Assembly: GCF_022809115.1 (NCBI RefSeq)
Contig: NZ_JALGBH010000001.1
Coordinates: forward strand, 744,001-808,000
Length of the DNA stretch: 64,000 nt
Reading direction: 5' to 3'
From: Pedobacter montanisoli
GTDB lineage: Bacteria; Bacteroidota; Bacteroidia; Sphingobacteriales; Sphingobacteriaceae
In this document: positions 18,859-26,743 of the stretch, in pieces
How positions within the stretch are numbered: the first letter of the stretch is position 1
Layout: each line of letters starts with the position of its first letter
Made by a program: the position numbers and the translations under genes
The notes under the pieces: generated by a model
Database searches by the model: none
What the model was told of the DNA's origin: nothing
What the model saw: the letters and a program-made list of their open reading frames with translations, nothing else

Positions 18859-20721
18859 TTATTTAGCCATGTGAATCATTAAAACTGAAATATCTGAAGG
18901 TGAAACCCCAGAAATTCTTGACGCTTGGCCTAAAGTTCTTGGTTTTATTCTTAAAAGTTTTTCTCTTGCTTCTTTTGATAAAGAGGTAAGAAGATTATAA
19001 TCAAAATCAGGGTTAATAGTTTTGTCTTCCATTTTTTGCATTTTGGCTACAATTTCATTTTCCTTTTCAAAATAGCTATCGTATTTAATTTTAATCTCAG
19101 CCTGCTCTATCGTTTCTTTGTCAAAGTTATTTAAGAACTCGTTAAAAGAACTGTTCGCTTTTCTGATATCATTTATACTTACCTGTGGACGACTTAGTAA
19201 ATTAAAAAGCTTTACATTTTGTGTTAAAGGTGAGCTCCCCAATTCATCTAATAATGGATTTACTTCGTTCATATCAACGCCTTGTTTTTTTGTAAAGGAA
19301 AAAATATCATCTGCATTTTTAATTTTTCTGTTTACGATTTCCATGCGCTCATCATTTATTAAACCCAATTGATGTGCAATAGGAGAGAGGCGTATATCTG
19401 CATTGTCTTGTCTTAATAACAAACGGTGCTCCGCTCTTGAAGTAAACATTCTATAAGGCTCTTCAGTACCTTTAGTTACCAAATCATCAATCAAAACGCC
19501 TATATAAGACTCAGATCTTTTTAAGATAAGTTCATGTTGTTCATTTATCTTCTGATGCGCATTAATTCCTGCTATAAATCCTTGACTTGCAGCTTCTTCG
19601 TATCCTGTTGTGCCATTAATCTGACCTGCGAAGAATAAATTGCTGATTAGTTTGGTTTCTAAGGTTAAATTGAGTTGTGTAGGAGGGAAGAAATCATATT
19701 CTATAGCATATCCGGGTCTAAACATCTTTGCATTTTCAAAACCAGGAATCTGTGTAAGCGCTTTGTATTGTACGTCTTCAGGTAAAGAAGTTGAAAAACC
19801 ATTTACATAGATTTCACAAGTGTTCCACCCTTCTGGCTCTACAAAGATCTGGTGTCTTTCACGCTCGGCAAATCTGTTTATTTTATCTTCTATAGACGGA
19901 CAGTATCTTGGGCCTAAACCTTTTATTCTGCCTGTAAACATTGGCGATTTTTCAAAGCCTTCTTTTAAAGTTTCATGAACTTTTTCATTGGTATAAGTGA
20001 TCCAGCAACAACGTTGTTCTTGTGGTAATTCAACATTAGTATAAGAGAATCTGCCTCGTTCTTCATCTCCCCATTGCTCCTCCATCACTGAATAATTTAA
20101 AGATCTTCCATCAATACGTGGGGGAGTTCCTGTTTTCATTCTTCCTGATTCGAAACCTAATTCTACCAATTGCTCTGTTAAACCAGTTGCAGATTTTTCA
20201 CCTGTTCTGCCACCACCCATTCTTTTCTCTCCTATATGAATTACTCCATTTAAGAAAGTGCCATTGGTTAGTACTACAGATTTTCCTTTTATTTCTACCC
20301 CTAAATTTGTTTTTACGCCTATAACAGTGTTGTTTTTTATGAGCAATGAACTTACCATTTCTTGCCAAAAATCAATATTTGGAGTTCTTTCTAAAGCTAA
20401 TCTCCATTCTTCTGCAAAGCGTTTTCTATCGTTTTGTGTACGCGGACTCCACATCGCAGGGCCTTTAGACTTATTTAGCATCCTGAATTGAATAGTCGTT
20501 TTGTCGGCGATAATACCTGAGTATCCACCCATAGCGTCTATCTCCCGTACAATTTGACCTTTGGCAACTCCGCCCATGGCAGGATTACAACTCATCTGCG
20601 CTATAGTTTCCATATTCATGGTTATTAGCAAAACAGACGAGCCCAGATTAGCTGCTGCTGCTGCTGCTTCACATCCTGCATGGCCACCACCCACCACAAT
20701 TACATCATATTCTTTGAACAT
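18859..20721 (-). CDS. mnmG: tRNA uridine-5-carboxymethylaminomethyl synthase MnmG (GidA)
   Basis: This FAD protein works with MnmE to modify wobble uridine 34 in tRNAs. At 620 residues it has family length. The N-terminal FAD motif is [21 protein letters not shown], followed by the [24 protein letters not shown] and [19 protein letters not shown] motifs, [10 protein letters not shown] and [13 protein letters not shown]. The C-terminal helical domain ends with [19 protein letters not shown]. The leader holds a parS site only 9 bases before the start codon and a second one further up. In many bacteria gidA is near the replication origin. Confidence 0.97.
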   Translation of the reverse strand: MFKEYDVIVVGGGHAGCEAAAAAANLGSSVLLITMNMETIAQMSCNPAMGGVAKGQIVREIDAMGGYSGIIADKTTIQFRMLNKSKGPAMWSPRTQNDRKRFAEEWRLALERTPNIDFWQEMVSSLLIKNNTVIGVKTNLGVEIKGKSVVLTNGTFLNGVIHIGEKRMGGGRTGEKSATGLTEQLVELGFESGRMKTGTPPRIDGRSLNYSVMEEQWGDEERGRFSYTNVELPQEQRCCWITYTNEKVHETLKEGFEKSPMFTGRIKGLGPRYCPSIEDKINRFAERERHQIFVEPEGWNTCEIYVNGFSTSLPEDVQYKALTQIPGFENAKMFRPGYAIEYDFFPPTQLNLTLETKLISNLFFAGQINGTTGYEEAASQGFIAGINAHQKINEQHELILKRSESYIGVLIDDLVTKGTEEPYRMFTSRAEHRLLLRQDNADIRLSPIAHQLGLINDERMEIVNRKIKNADDIFSFTKKQGVDMNEVNPLLDELGSSPLTQNVKLFNLLSRPQVSINDIRKANSSFNEFLNNFDKETIEQAEIKIKYDSYFEKENEIVAKMQKMEDKTINPDFDYNLLTSLSKEAREKLLRIKPRTLGQASRISGVSPSDISVLMIHMAK

Positions 20722-20730
20722 ATATTTTTT

Positions 20731-20746
20731 TGTTTCACGTGAAACA
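20731..20746. other. parS centromere site 1
   Basis: TGTTTCACGTGAAACA is an exact 16-base match to the canonical bacterial parS palindrome bound by ParB. It lies in the mnmG leader, 9 bases upstream of the start codon. A further CACGTG overlaps its right end, at 20745-20750. No parA or parB gene lies in the window. Confidence 0.88.
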
Positions 20747-20766
20747 CGTGTATTTAACGTTACTTG

Positions 20767-20798
20767 TTTTCAGATGTTTCACGTGAAACATCTGAAAA
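20767..20798. other. parS centromere site 2 inside a 32-base perfect palindrome
   Basis: A second exact TGTTTCACGTGAAACA lies at 20775-20790, 28 bases from the first. Here the symmetry extends by eight more bases on each side, giving a perfect 32-base palindrome from 20767 to 20798. It starts 8 bases after the ABC-F stop on the minus strand. RNA from this region could fold into a long hairpin, but no T-tract follows in the direction of transcription, so it is not a standard terminator. Confidence 0.88.
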
Positions 20799-20806
20799 AA
20801 TAAAAA

Positions 20807-22666
20807 TTATTTTTCGGATAGCTCTATCCATCTCATCATTTCTGCTTCGAGCATTTGATTTAATTTCTCTATTTCTGCAGAAACTTCCTGAATTTTTAAA
20901 TAGTCAGAAGGATCAATGTTGTTTAATAATTCTGATTTCTCTTTAACATCATTTTCAAGTTTAGCTAAGTTAAGTTCTAGATTGGTTAGTTCTTTTTGCT
21001 CTTTGTAGCTTAATTTTTTGCTGTTATTTTCTGTTTTATTACTTTCTGTAGATTTAGATTTTTTAACTGAAGCTTCTTTTTGTGCTTCAAGATCTAAACG
21101 ATATTCGGAATAATTTCCGTTAAATATTTTAACGTTGCCGTCACCTTCAAGAATAAAGAGCTGTTCGCTCATTTTATCTAAGAGGTACCTGTCATGTGAT
21201 ACAAGCATTAAAACACCGGGATAATTTTCTAAAAATTCTTCTAGCACATTTAAAGTGTCTATATCCAGGTCATTAGTTGGCTCATCTAAAATTAAGAAAT
21301 TAGGATTTTGCATTAATACTTTCATTAAATGCAAACGTTTTTTTTCTCCTCCGCTTAACTTTTCTATAAGACCATGTTGTTTTTTAGGAGGAAATAAAAA
21401 TAAGGTAAGCAGGGCTGAGGCTGAAATCGTTTGACCGTCGGCCATTTTTATATATTCTGCTTCTGCTTTAACTACATCTATTACCCGATCTTTTTCATTA
21501 AAACTTAAACCACCTTGTTTGTAATAACCAATAACAGTTGTTTCTCCGGTTTCAATTTTTCCAGAATTAGGGATAATATTCTGGGTAATAATGTTTAGAA
21601 AAGTAGATTTACCGGTTCCATTCTTTCCTGCCAATCCAATTCTATCACCTTTTTTGAAAGTATAACTAAAATGATTTATGAGTAATTTCTCGTCAAAACC
21701 ATGAGAAATATTTTCTAATTCAATAATCTTACCGCCTTGGCGAGACATTTTTATATTTAAACTTACTTTTTGATGGTCTGATTTCTGTTTGGTTTTTTCT
21801 TCGAGATCATAAAAAGCGTCTATTCTTGATTTAGACTTTGTTGCACGGGCCTGTGGCATTCTACGCATCCATTCCAATTCTTTTTTTAATAAGTTTTTAT
21901 TTTTTTGAAAGGTAGCTTCGTCTGATGCTTCTCTCTCTGCTTTTCTTTCTAAAAAATAAGCATAATTTCCATTGTAATTAAATGTTTTACCTCTGTCTAA
22001 TTCAATAATTACATTACATATATTGTCTAAAAAATACCTGTCGTGTGTAACTAATAAAATGGTTTTGTTGCCAGTAGTCAATAACTTCTCTAACCATTCA
22101 ATGGTATCTATATCTAAATGGTTAGTTGGCTCATCCAAAACATAGATTTCCGGATCTTCTATTAATAATTTGGCAAGAGCTAACCTCTTTTTCTGTCCAC
22201 CAGACAGAGTCTCTATTTTTTGAGCCAGATTATTTATGCCCATACGACTTAAAATGGTCTTAATCTGATGCTCATATTCCCAGGCATTGTGTTCGGTTAA
22301 TTTGTCATATAAATCATTGATTTTATTTTGATCTATATCTTTTTGTTCAAGTAATTCTTCATATTCTTTAATCAATTGTTGCTGCTTGTTATCAGCAGAG
22401 AAAATGAAGTCGCTTATTGTATATTCTGAAGGGAAAGAAGGATCCTGATTTAAAAAACCAATTTTTACAGATTTATTCTTTACAATCTTTCCTTCCAAAG
22501 GGGGAAATTGTTCTGCAAGAAGTTTAAGTAAGGTGCTTTTACCGGCTCCATTTATGCCTACAAGGGCAACGCGTTGCCCGGCATTGATGCCCAGGGTAAG
22601 ATTTTTAAATAACCACTCGTCGTTATATGCATGGCCAAGACCTTCTGCTGCGATTAATGTGCTCAA
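20807..22666 (-). CDS. ABC-F family ATPase (Uup-like)
   Basis: A 619-residue cytoplasmic protein with two ABC cassettes and no membrane segments. The first Walker A is GINGAGKS (residues 37-44), with LSGGQKKR and Walker B VLDEPTNHLDID. The second cassette has GKNGTGKST, LSGGEKKR and LDEPTNDLDID. The linker between them is charged (about 235-310), and a C-terminal coiled coil follows from about residue 545. That tail is typical of Uup-like ABC-F proteins. Family members act on ribosomes or on branched DNA; the exact role here is inferred. A TACTTTTG -7 element on the minus strand (22708-22701) lies 35 bases upstream. Confidence 0.92.
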   Translation of the reverse strand: MSTLIAAEGLGHAYNDEWLFKNLTLGINAGQRVALVGINGAGKSTLLKLLAEQFPPLEGKIVKNKSVKIGFLNQDPSFPSEYTISDFIFSADNKQQQLIKEYEELLEQKDIDQNKINDLYDKLTEHNAWEYEHQIKTILSRMGINNLAQKIETLSGGQKKRLALAKLLIEDPEIYVLDEPTNHLDIDTIEWLEKLLTTGNKTILLVTHDRYFLDNICNVIIELDRGKTFNYNGNYAYFLERKAEREASDEATFQKNKNLLKKELEWMRRMPQARATKSKSRIDAFYDLEEKTKQKSDHQKVSLNIKMSRQGGKIIELENISHGFDEKLLINHFSYTFKKGDRIGLAGKNGTGKSTFLNIITQNIIPNSGKIETGETTVIGYYKQGGLSFNEKDRVIDVVKAEAEYIKMADGQTISASALLTLFLFPPKKQHGLIEKLSGGEKKRLHLMKVLMQNPNFLILDEPTNDLDIDTLNVLEEFLENYPGVLMLVSHDRYLLDKMSEQLFILEGDGNVKIFNGNYSEYRLDLEAQKEASVKKSKSTESNKTENNSKKLSYKEQKELTNLELNLAKLENDVKEKSELLNNIDPSDYLKIQEVSAEIEKLNQMLEAEMMRWIELSEK

Positions 22667-22795
22667 ATTATTAATGTATTAGCTGATAAGAAATTAGATG
22701 CAAAAGTAAACATTAATAACTTTAATCAGGTTTACATGTTTATCAGCGCTAAAGTTTTTTACGATAGCTAAACAGAAATAAGGGATTGAAGAGAA

Positions 22796-23479
22796 TTAAT
22801 TAAGCCTGAAATGGTCGTTTTTTACCTTAATGGCATTTGATGTGAAAATAATTCCTACGATAAGAATGCCAATAATGATAGCCAGTACTAATTGGGCATT
22901 GCTATATAATTTGGTTCCTTTTATAATTTTTTCTGTTTCACGGCTAATTTCTTTGCCTATTGAAGATTGTACTTGAGTAAGTTCTTTTAGGAGTGCCGTT
23001 ATATTTCTGAACGATTTTTCGTTTATAGAATGGTATAATTCCCTAATTTGTGATTCATCAGAATGGGAGGTGCCCATTAAATTTTCTTCAAGTTTTCTGT
23101 TTTCAGCAAGTTTGACTTTTAGATGAGCCAAGCTTACTTTTTCTTTGTTTATTAAAAAAGTCTTTTCATATGAACCAATTAAAGAGTCTATTCCTTGATT
23201 CAGATCATTGAATTTAAGTTTAAGTTGCTGCAGAGGTAAAGACTTTTCTGAACGATATACATAGTCTTCCAGGTAATATTTCTTGGTGTAAAGCTTTTCT
23301 GAAATGAAAAAAAGATCTGTTGCAGGAATAAGACGATCTTTATATAAAGAACTGAAAGCTTTCTCCATTTTAATCATGCTTCTGTCTTCCAGTACGCGAA
23401 TTAGTAACATGCAAGCCATGATCGCAAATAATAATAAGGCAATTTTAGTTTTTTGCTTTAGGGTATAAGCCATTTTCAT
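22796..23479 (-). CDS. Orphan MCP-type four-helix-bundle sensor protein
   Basis: A 227-residue protein with one N-terminal membrane helix (about residues 13-27), an all-helical periplasmic region of about 165 residues and a second membrane helix (about 196-213). Only about 14 residues follow. The layout matches the 4HB_MCP sensing domain of chemoreceptors and kinases (RLIPATDLFFISEKLYTKKYY). HAMP, methyl-accepting and kinase domains are absent. The downstream sequence holds no remnant of an output domain, so this seems to be the full gene. Function unknown. Confidence 0.75.
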   Translation of the reverse strand: MKMAYTLKQKTKIALLLFAIMACMLLIRVLEDRSMIKMEKAFSSLYKDRLIPATDLFFISEKLYTKKYYLEDYVYRSEKSLPLQQLKLKFNDLNQGIDSLIGSYEKTFLINKEKVSLAHLKVKLAENRKLEENLMGTSHSDESQIRELYHSINEKSFRNITALLKELTQVQSSIGKEISRETEKIIKGTKLYSNAQLVLAIIIGILIVGIIFTSNAIKVKNDHFRLN

Positions 23480-23583
23480 AATGAACAGATTTATACTTAC
23501 AAAATAGTTAAATTATACCCAGATTGGAGCATAAAGCGATAAAAATGATACAGATGTTATAAGGAGTGAAGAGTTATAAAAGC

Positions 23584-23613
23584 AGAAAATGCGGACATCC
23601 ACCCGCATTTTCT
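23584..23613 (-). terminator. Hairpin after the DUF2807 gene
   Basis: An 11-bp perfect stem, AGAAAATGCGG (23584-23594) with CCGCATTTTCT (23603-23613), has an 8-base loop. It lies about 43 bases past the minus-strand stop at 23656. On the minus strand it is followed by GCTTTTATAAC, a short T-tract, so termination is likely but not ideal. Confidence 0.6.
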
Positions 23614-23655
23614 AACTAACTAAAACTAAACTAAATTTATGATGTATAATGATTT

Positions 23656-24276
23656 TTAAAGTGTTTGTGAAATAACAAGTGTATTTATGCTTTTGTTTTG
23701 ACTAACTAAATTTTGTGTTTCAATGTTTGTACTCTCTGTAACAAACTGATTTAGATTAAGTTTTGCCAAATTATTTAATACTGCATTGTACTCATTTGAG
23801 CTACCTGTTAGGGTTAGCTGTGCTTTGTCATTTACTTTAGCAGAAAGACTTAAAGTCTGGCTATTTAAAGTTGCATTTGCATTATCTTTAAGATCAATGT
23901 CTAATGATAATCCAGAGAATTTTCCTAAAGTACGTACGTTGGCATTTCCGCTTGCAGTGATAGATTTTAATGTGTTGGCATAAACAACTACTGTTAGAGG
24001 CTCTTTATCAAAAGAACTAATTCTTAACTCGCCATTTTTTTCTTGTACTAAGGCATTTTTTGAATAATAACTATCGTAAACTTTAACGCCCGGTGTTTCA
24101 CTTTGTACTACAATGATTTCTACATTGCCACTTACGTTAAGCTGGTTAAAAGTTCTGATTTCAGCAAGGGTAGTAACCTTTTTACTTGTTTCAGCTGCAT
24201 GGGCTGTAAAATCAGAGCATATTAAAGTAAATGCGCTTATGCTTAAAATAATAATGTTTTTAATAGAGGTTTTCAT
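23656..24276 (-). CDS. GIN domain protein (DUF2807), secreted
   Basis: A 206-residue exported protein with an N-terminal signal peptide (cleavage probably after AHA near residue 27). The head GIN domain (DUF2807) follows as repeated short beta strands: FNQLNVSGNVEIIVVQSE, then KSITASGNANVRTLG, LSLDIDLKDNANATL and AKVNDKAQLTLTGSS. This right-handed beta-helix-like repeat is common in Bacteroidota surface or periplasmic proteins of unknown function. It is divergent from the ApbE-PepSY pair. Confidence 0.82.
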   Translation of the reverse strand: MKTSIKNIIILSISAFTLICSDFTAHAAETSKKVTTLAEIRTFNQLNVSGNVEIIVVQSETPGVKVYDSYYSKNALVQEKNGELRISSFDKEPLTVVVYANTLKSITASGNANVRTLGKFSGLSLDIDLKDNANATLNSQTLSLSAKVNDKAQLTLTGSSNEYNAVLNNLAKLNLNQFVTESTNIETQNLVSQNKSINTLVISQTL

Positions 24277-24321
24277 TTGTGTGTTATTTTAATATATTTA
24301 AAAATTTGTGTGTCTTTTTCT

Positions 24322-24405
24322 TAACCTGTTAATCAACTGGTTACATCTATAAGACCGTAAACAGTTAAAAAGGTTGCATGACTATGCCCTGTATTATACA
24401 TGCAA
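24322..24405. promoter_or_regulatory. Operator-like dyads between the DUF2807 and apbE genes
   Basis: The 277-base divergent gap holds a 22-base imperfect palindrome at 24322-24343 (9 of 11 pairs match; arms TAACC and GGTTA). It also holds an inverted repeat TTGCATG (24374-24380) / CATGCAA (24399-24405) with an 18-base spacer. Both look like protein-binding sites, but no regulator can be named. Confidence 0.35.
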
Positions 24406-24515
24406 ACCGTACTTATCGACGAACGGGCATTATTTTTCGACAAAACTTTTTATAAATTAATTGAGTGGTAGCTAAAAAAAATTCTGAAAGAATCGTTTAT
24501 ATAAAATAAGGCTTT

Positions 24516-24523
24516 TACATTTG
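24516..24523 (+). promoter_or_regulatory. Predicted -7 element of the apbE operon
   Basis: TACATTTG matches TAnnTTTG exactly and lies 30 bases before the ATG at 24554. The -33 position has only GTTT-like sequence and no TTTG. Confidence 0.45.
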
Positions 24524-24553
24524 CTTATTATTTAGAATTAAACTTAATAAGAT

Positions 24554-26074
24554 ATGAAATTCTCAGCCTTGATATTGGCGTTAGGGTTATCACTTTCTAT
24601 TTCTACAGTAAAAGCAGATGAAAAACCCCTTAAACAACTCTATGTAAATAACTATGAAAATGTTTTAGGTACTTCTTTAGAGTTCAAAATAATTAGTGCT
24701 TCAGAAAAACAGGTAGAACTGGCAGAACAGGCCGCTTTAACTGAAATTAAAAGGCTTTCGGCAATTTTAAGCTCGTATGATCGTAATAGCGAAATTAATA
24801 AGTGGATGATCGCCGGAATGAATAAACCGATTAAGGTTTCTGCCGAACTGTTTGAAATGCTTAATCTGTTTGAGCAATGGAAAACAAAAACTAATGGAGC
24901 CTTAAATGTATCTGCTGCAGTTGCAGGGAATTTATGGGCACAAGCTGAAAAAAGTCAGAAAAAACCGTCGAAAGCAGAACTTGCTTTAGCTGTTAGTCAA
25001 ATGCAAGAGCAACATTATATGTTAGATCAGAAACATTTAATGGCTACAAGGTTAGATAATGCTCCTTTAGCTATGAATACTTTTGCAAAGAGCTATATTA
25101 TTAACAAGGCTTGCGAAGCAGCATTAAAAACGGCAAAAATTGATAATATCGTAGTAAACATTGGAGGAGATCTGGTTATTAAAGGAGACGAGAAAGATTT
25201 AATTTATGTAACTAATCCTTTAGCCAATGCAGAAAACGATTTGCCTTTAGCTAAATTAAATGTTGGCAATAATGCTGTAGCAACCAGCGGTAATTACCGC
25301 AGAGGCTTCCAGATAGGTAAAGAATGGTATTCACACATTATTAATCCTAAAACCGCTCAACCAGTTAATGAGATCATCAGCGCCACAGTAATTGCACCAA
25401 GTGCAACTGATGCCGGAGCATTGGCAACTGCTTTTAATGTTTTAAATGTAAATGAAAGTAAAGAATTGGCTAAAACTGTTGAAGGCGCAGCCTATCTTAT
25501 TGTAACTAAAAACGGCCAAATTATAGAGAGCGATAATTGGAAAGATTATCTGGTAAAAGAAGATCATATCATTAAAACAATTAATCCTTCAGTAGCCTTT
25601 AATCAGGCAGAAAAACCTTGGGATGCAAAATATGAGTTAATTGTCAACTTTGAATTTAATGCCATTCAAGGAAATACGCACCGTCCGTTTGTGGCTATAT
25701 GGGTTGAGAATGACAAAAGAGAACCGGTTAGAAACCTAGCTTTAATGTATAATAAAACTAAATGGGTTCCTGATCTTAGAAATTGGTATCGTATAAACGG
25801 AGAGCGCTTTAAAGCAGATAAAGAAAATTATGCTTCTGTTACAGGTGCAACCAGAAATCCGGGTAAATACACTATAAAATGGGATGGTAAAGATGATAAT
25901 GGTAATTATGTAGCCCAAGGGAATTATACTATTATCATAGAAACTTCTAAAGAGCATGGTACTGATGAGATTTTACGTCAGCCTATGGAGCTAAAAAAAT
26001 CAGCTAAACGTGCAACTAATGCGGGAAATGTAGAAATATCAAATGTTGTTTTTGATTTTGTAAAGAAAAAATAA
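24554..26074 (+). CDS. FAD:protein FMN transferase (ApbE) fused to DUF2271
   Basis: A 506-residue exported protein with a signal peptide ending near VKA (residue 21). Residues about 40-330 form the ApbE domain: SSYDRNSEINKW, NIGGDL, TSGNYRRGFQ, SHIINPKTAQP and the metal-site segment SATDAGALATAFNVL. The C-terminal domain (about 350-500) matches DUF2271, with NTHRPFVAIWVEN and IKWDGKDDNGNYVAQGNY. ApbE enzymes attach FMN to a Thr or Ser in [ST]GA[TS] motifs of extracytoplasmic proteins. A TGAT motif lies in the DUF2271 half at residues 430-433 (DNA 25841-25852), which suggests the protein may flavinylate itself or a sister copy. The PepSY gene starts immediately after the stop. Confidence 0.85.
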   Translation: MKFSALILALGLSLSISTVKADEKPLKQLYVNNYENVLGTSLEFKIISASEKQVELAEQAALTEIKRLSAILSSYDRNSEINKWMIAGMNKPIKVSAELFEMLNLFEQWKTKTNGALNVSAAVAGNLWAQAEKSQKKPSKAELALAVSQMQEQHYMLDQKHLMATRLDNAPLAMNTFAKSYIINKACEAALKTAKIDNIVVNIGGDLVIKGDEKDLIYVTNPLANAENDLPLAKLNVGNNAVATSGNYRRGFQIGKEWYSHIINPKTAQPVNEIISATVIAPSATDAGALATAFNVLNVNESKELAKTVEGAAYLIVTKNGQIIESDNWKDYLVKEDHIIKTINPSVAFNQAEKPWDAKYELIVNFEFNAIQGNTHRPFVAIWVENDKREPVRNLALMYNKTKWVPDLRNWYRINGERFKADKENYASVTGATRNPGKYTIKWDGKDDNGNYVAQGNYTIIIETSKEHGTDEILRQPMELKKSAKRATNAGNVEISNVVFDFVKKK

Positions 26075-26707
26075 GTGGCAGAGATTAAGAAAACAACAAC
26101 ATCTAAAGCCAAAAAGCCCAAGAAAGAACTAGCAAAATTATCGCGATGGCTGCATATTTATCTTTCGATGATAAGCTTTGCCATTGTTCTGTTTTTTGCT
26201 TTTACAGGATTAACATTAAATCATCCTTCCTGGTTTGGTGGTGATAAGCAGATTGATGTTAAAAATTCAGGCCAGCTAAACGTAAAATGGGTAAATATGC
26301 CCGATACAGGTAAAATAGCCAAATTAGAAATCGTAGAGTTTATCAGAAATAAATACGGTGTTAGGGGAGCTGTTACTGAATTTAAAACAGATGATTATGA
26401 GGTAGCGGTTACTTTTAAAGGCCCGGCATATTCATGCGATGTTTTTATAGACAGAGAAACGGGCAAATATGAGATAACAGAAATAAAAATGGGATTGATG
26501 GCACTGATGAACGATCTTCATAAAGGTCGTGATTCAGGAAAGGGCTGGGCCTTGGTCATTGATGTTTCGGCACTATTCCTTATCATTATTTCATTAACAG
26601 GATTGATCCTGTTACTTTTCATAAAAAAGAAACGAGTATCGGGAGTAGTTACCGCAGTTGCAGGATTAATATTTTGTTACCTGCTTTATATTTTACTTGT
26701 ACCTTAA
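26075..26707 (+). CDS. PepSY-associated membrane protein
   Basis: A 210-residue protein that starts with GTG on the base after the apbE stop, so the two are tightly coupled. A basic, Lys-rich N-terminus is followed by a first membrane helix (SMISFAIVLFFAFTGLTLNHP, with the His-Pro typical of PepSY-TM proteins). A periplasmic PepSY-like region follows (about 50-150). Two C-terminal helices close it (about 157-185 and 188-210). PepSY-TM proteins are found with ApbE-dependent extracytoplasmic electron transfer. The partnership here is inferred from adjacency and the family. Confidence 0.82.
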   Translation: MAEIKKTTTSKAKKPKKELAKLSRWLHIYLSMISFAIVLFFAFTGLTLNHPSWFGGDKQIDVKNSGQLNVKWVNMPDTGKIAKLEIVEFIRNKYGVRGAVTEFKTDDYEVAVTFKGPAYSCDVFIDRETGKYEITEIKMGLMALMNDLHKGRDSGKGWALVIDVSALFLIIISLTGLILLLFIKKKRVSGVVTAVAGLIFCYLLYILLVP

Positions 26708-26713
26708 AAAAAT

Positions 26714-26742
26714 AAAAAAGCGGAGGCTATCTCCGCTTTTTT
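26714..26742. terminator. Bidirectional rho-independent terminator
   Basis: A perfect stem, AAAAAAGCGGAG (26714-26725) with CTCCGCTTTTTT (26731-26742), has a 5-base loop. It sits between the convergent PepSY and serine hydrolase genes and works for both strands. Confidence 0.92.
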
Positions 26743-26743
26743 A

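Noticed and set aside
20657..20671. GCT-repeat tract in mnmG
   Set aside because: It encodes the alanine run of the N-terminal FAD-binding helix in the conserved motif, and is not a microsatellite of interest.
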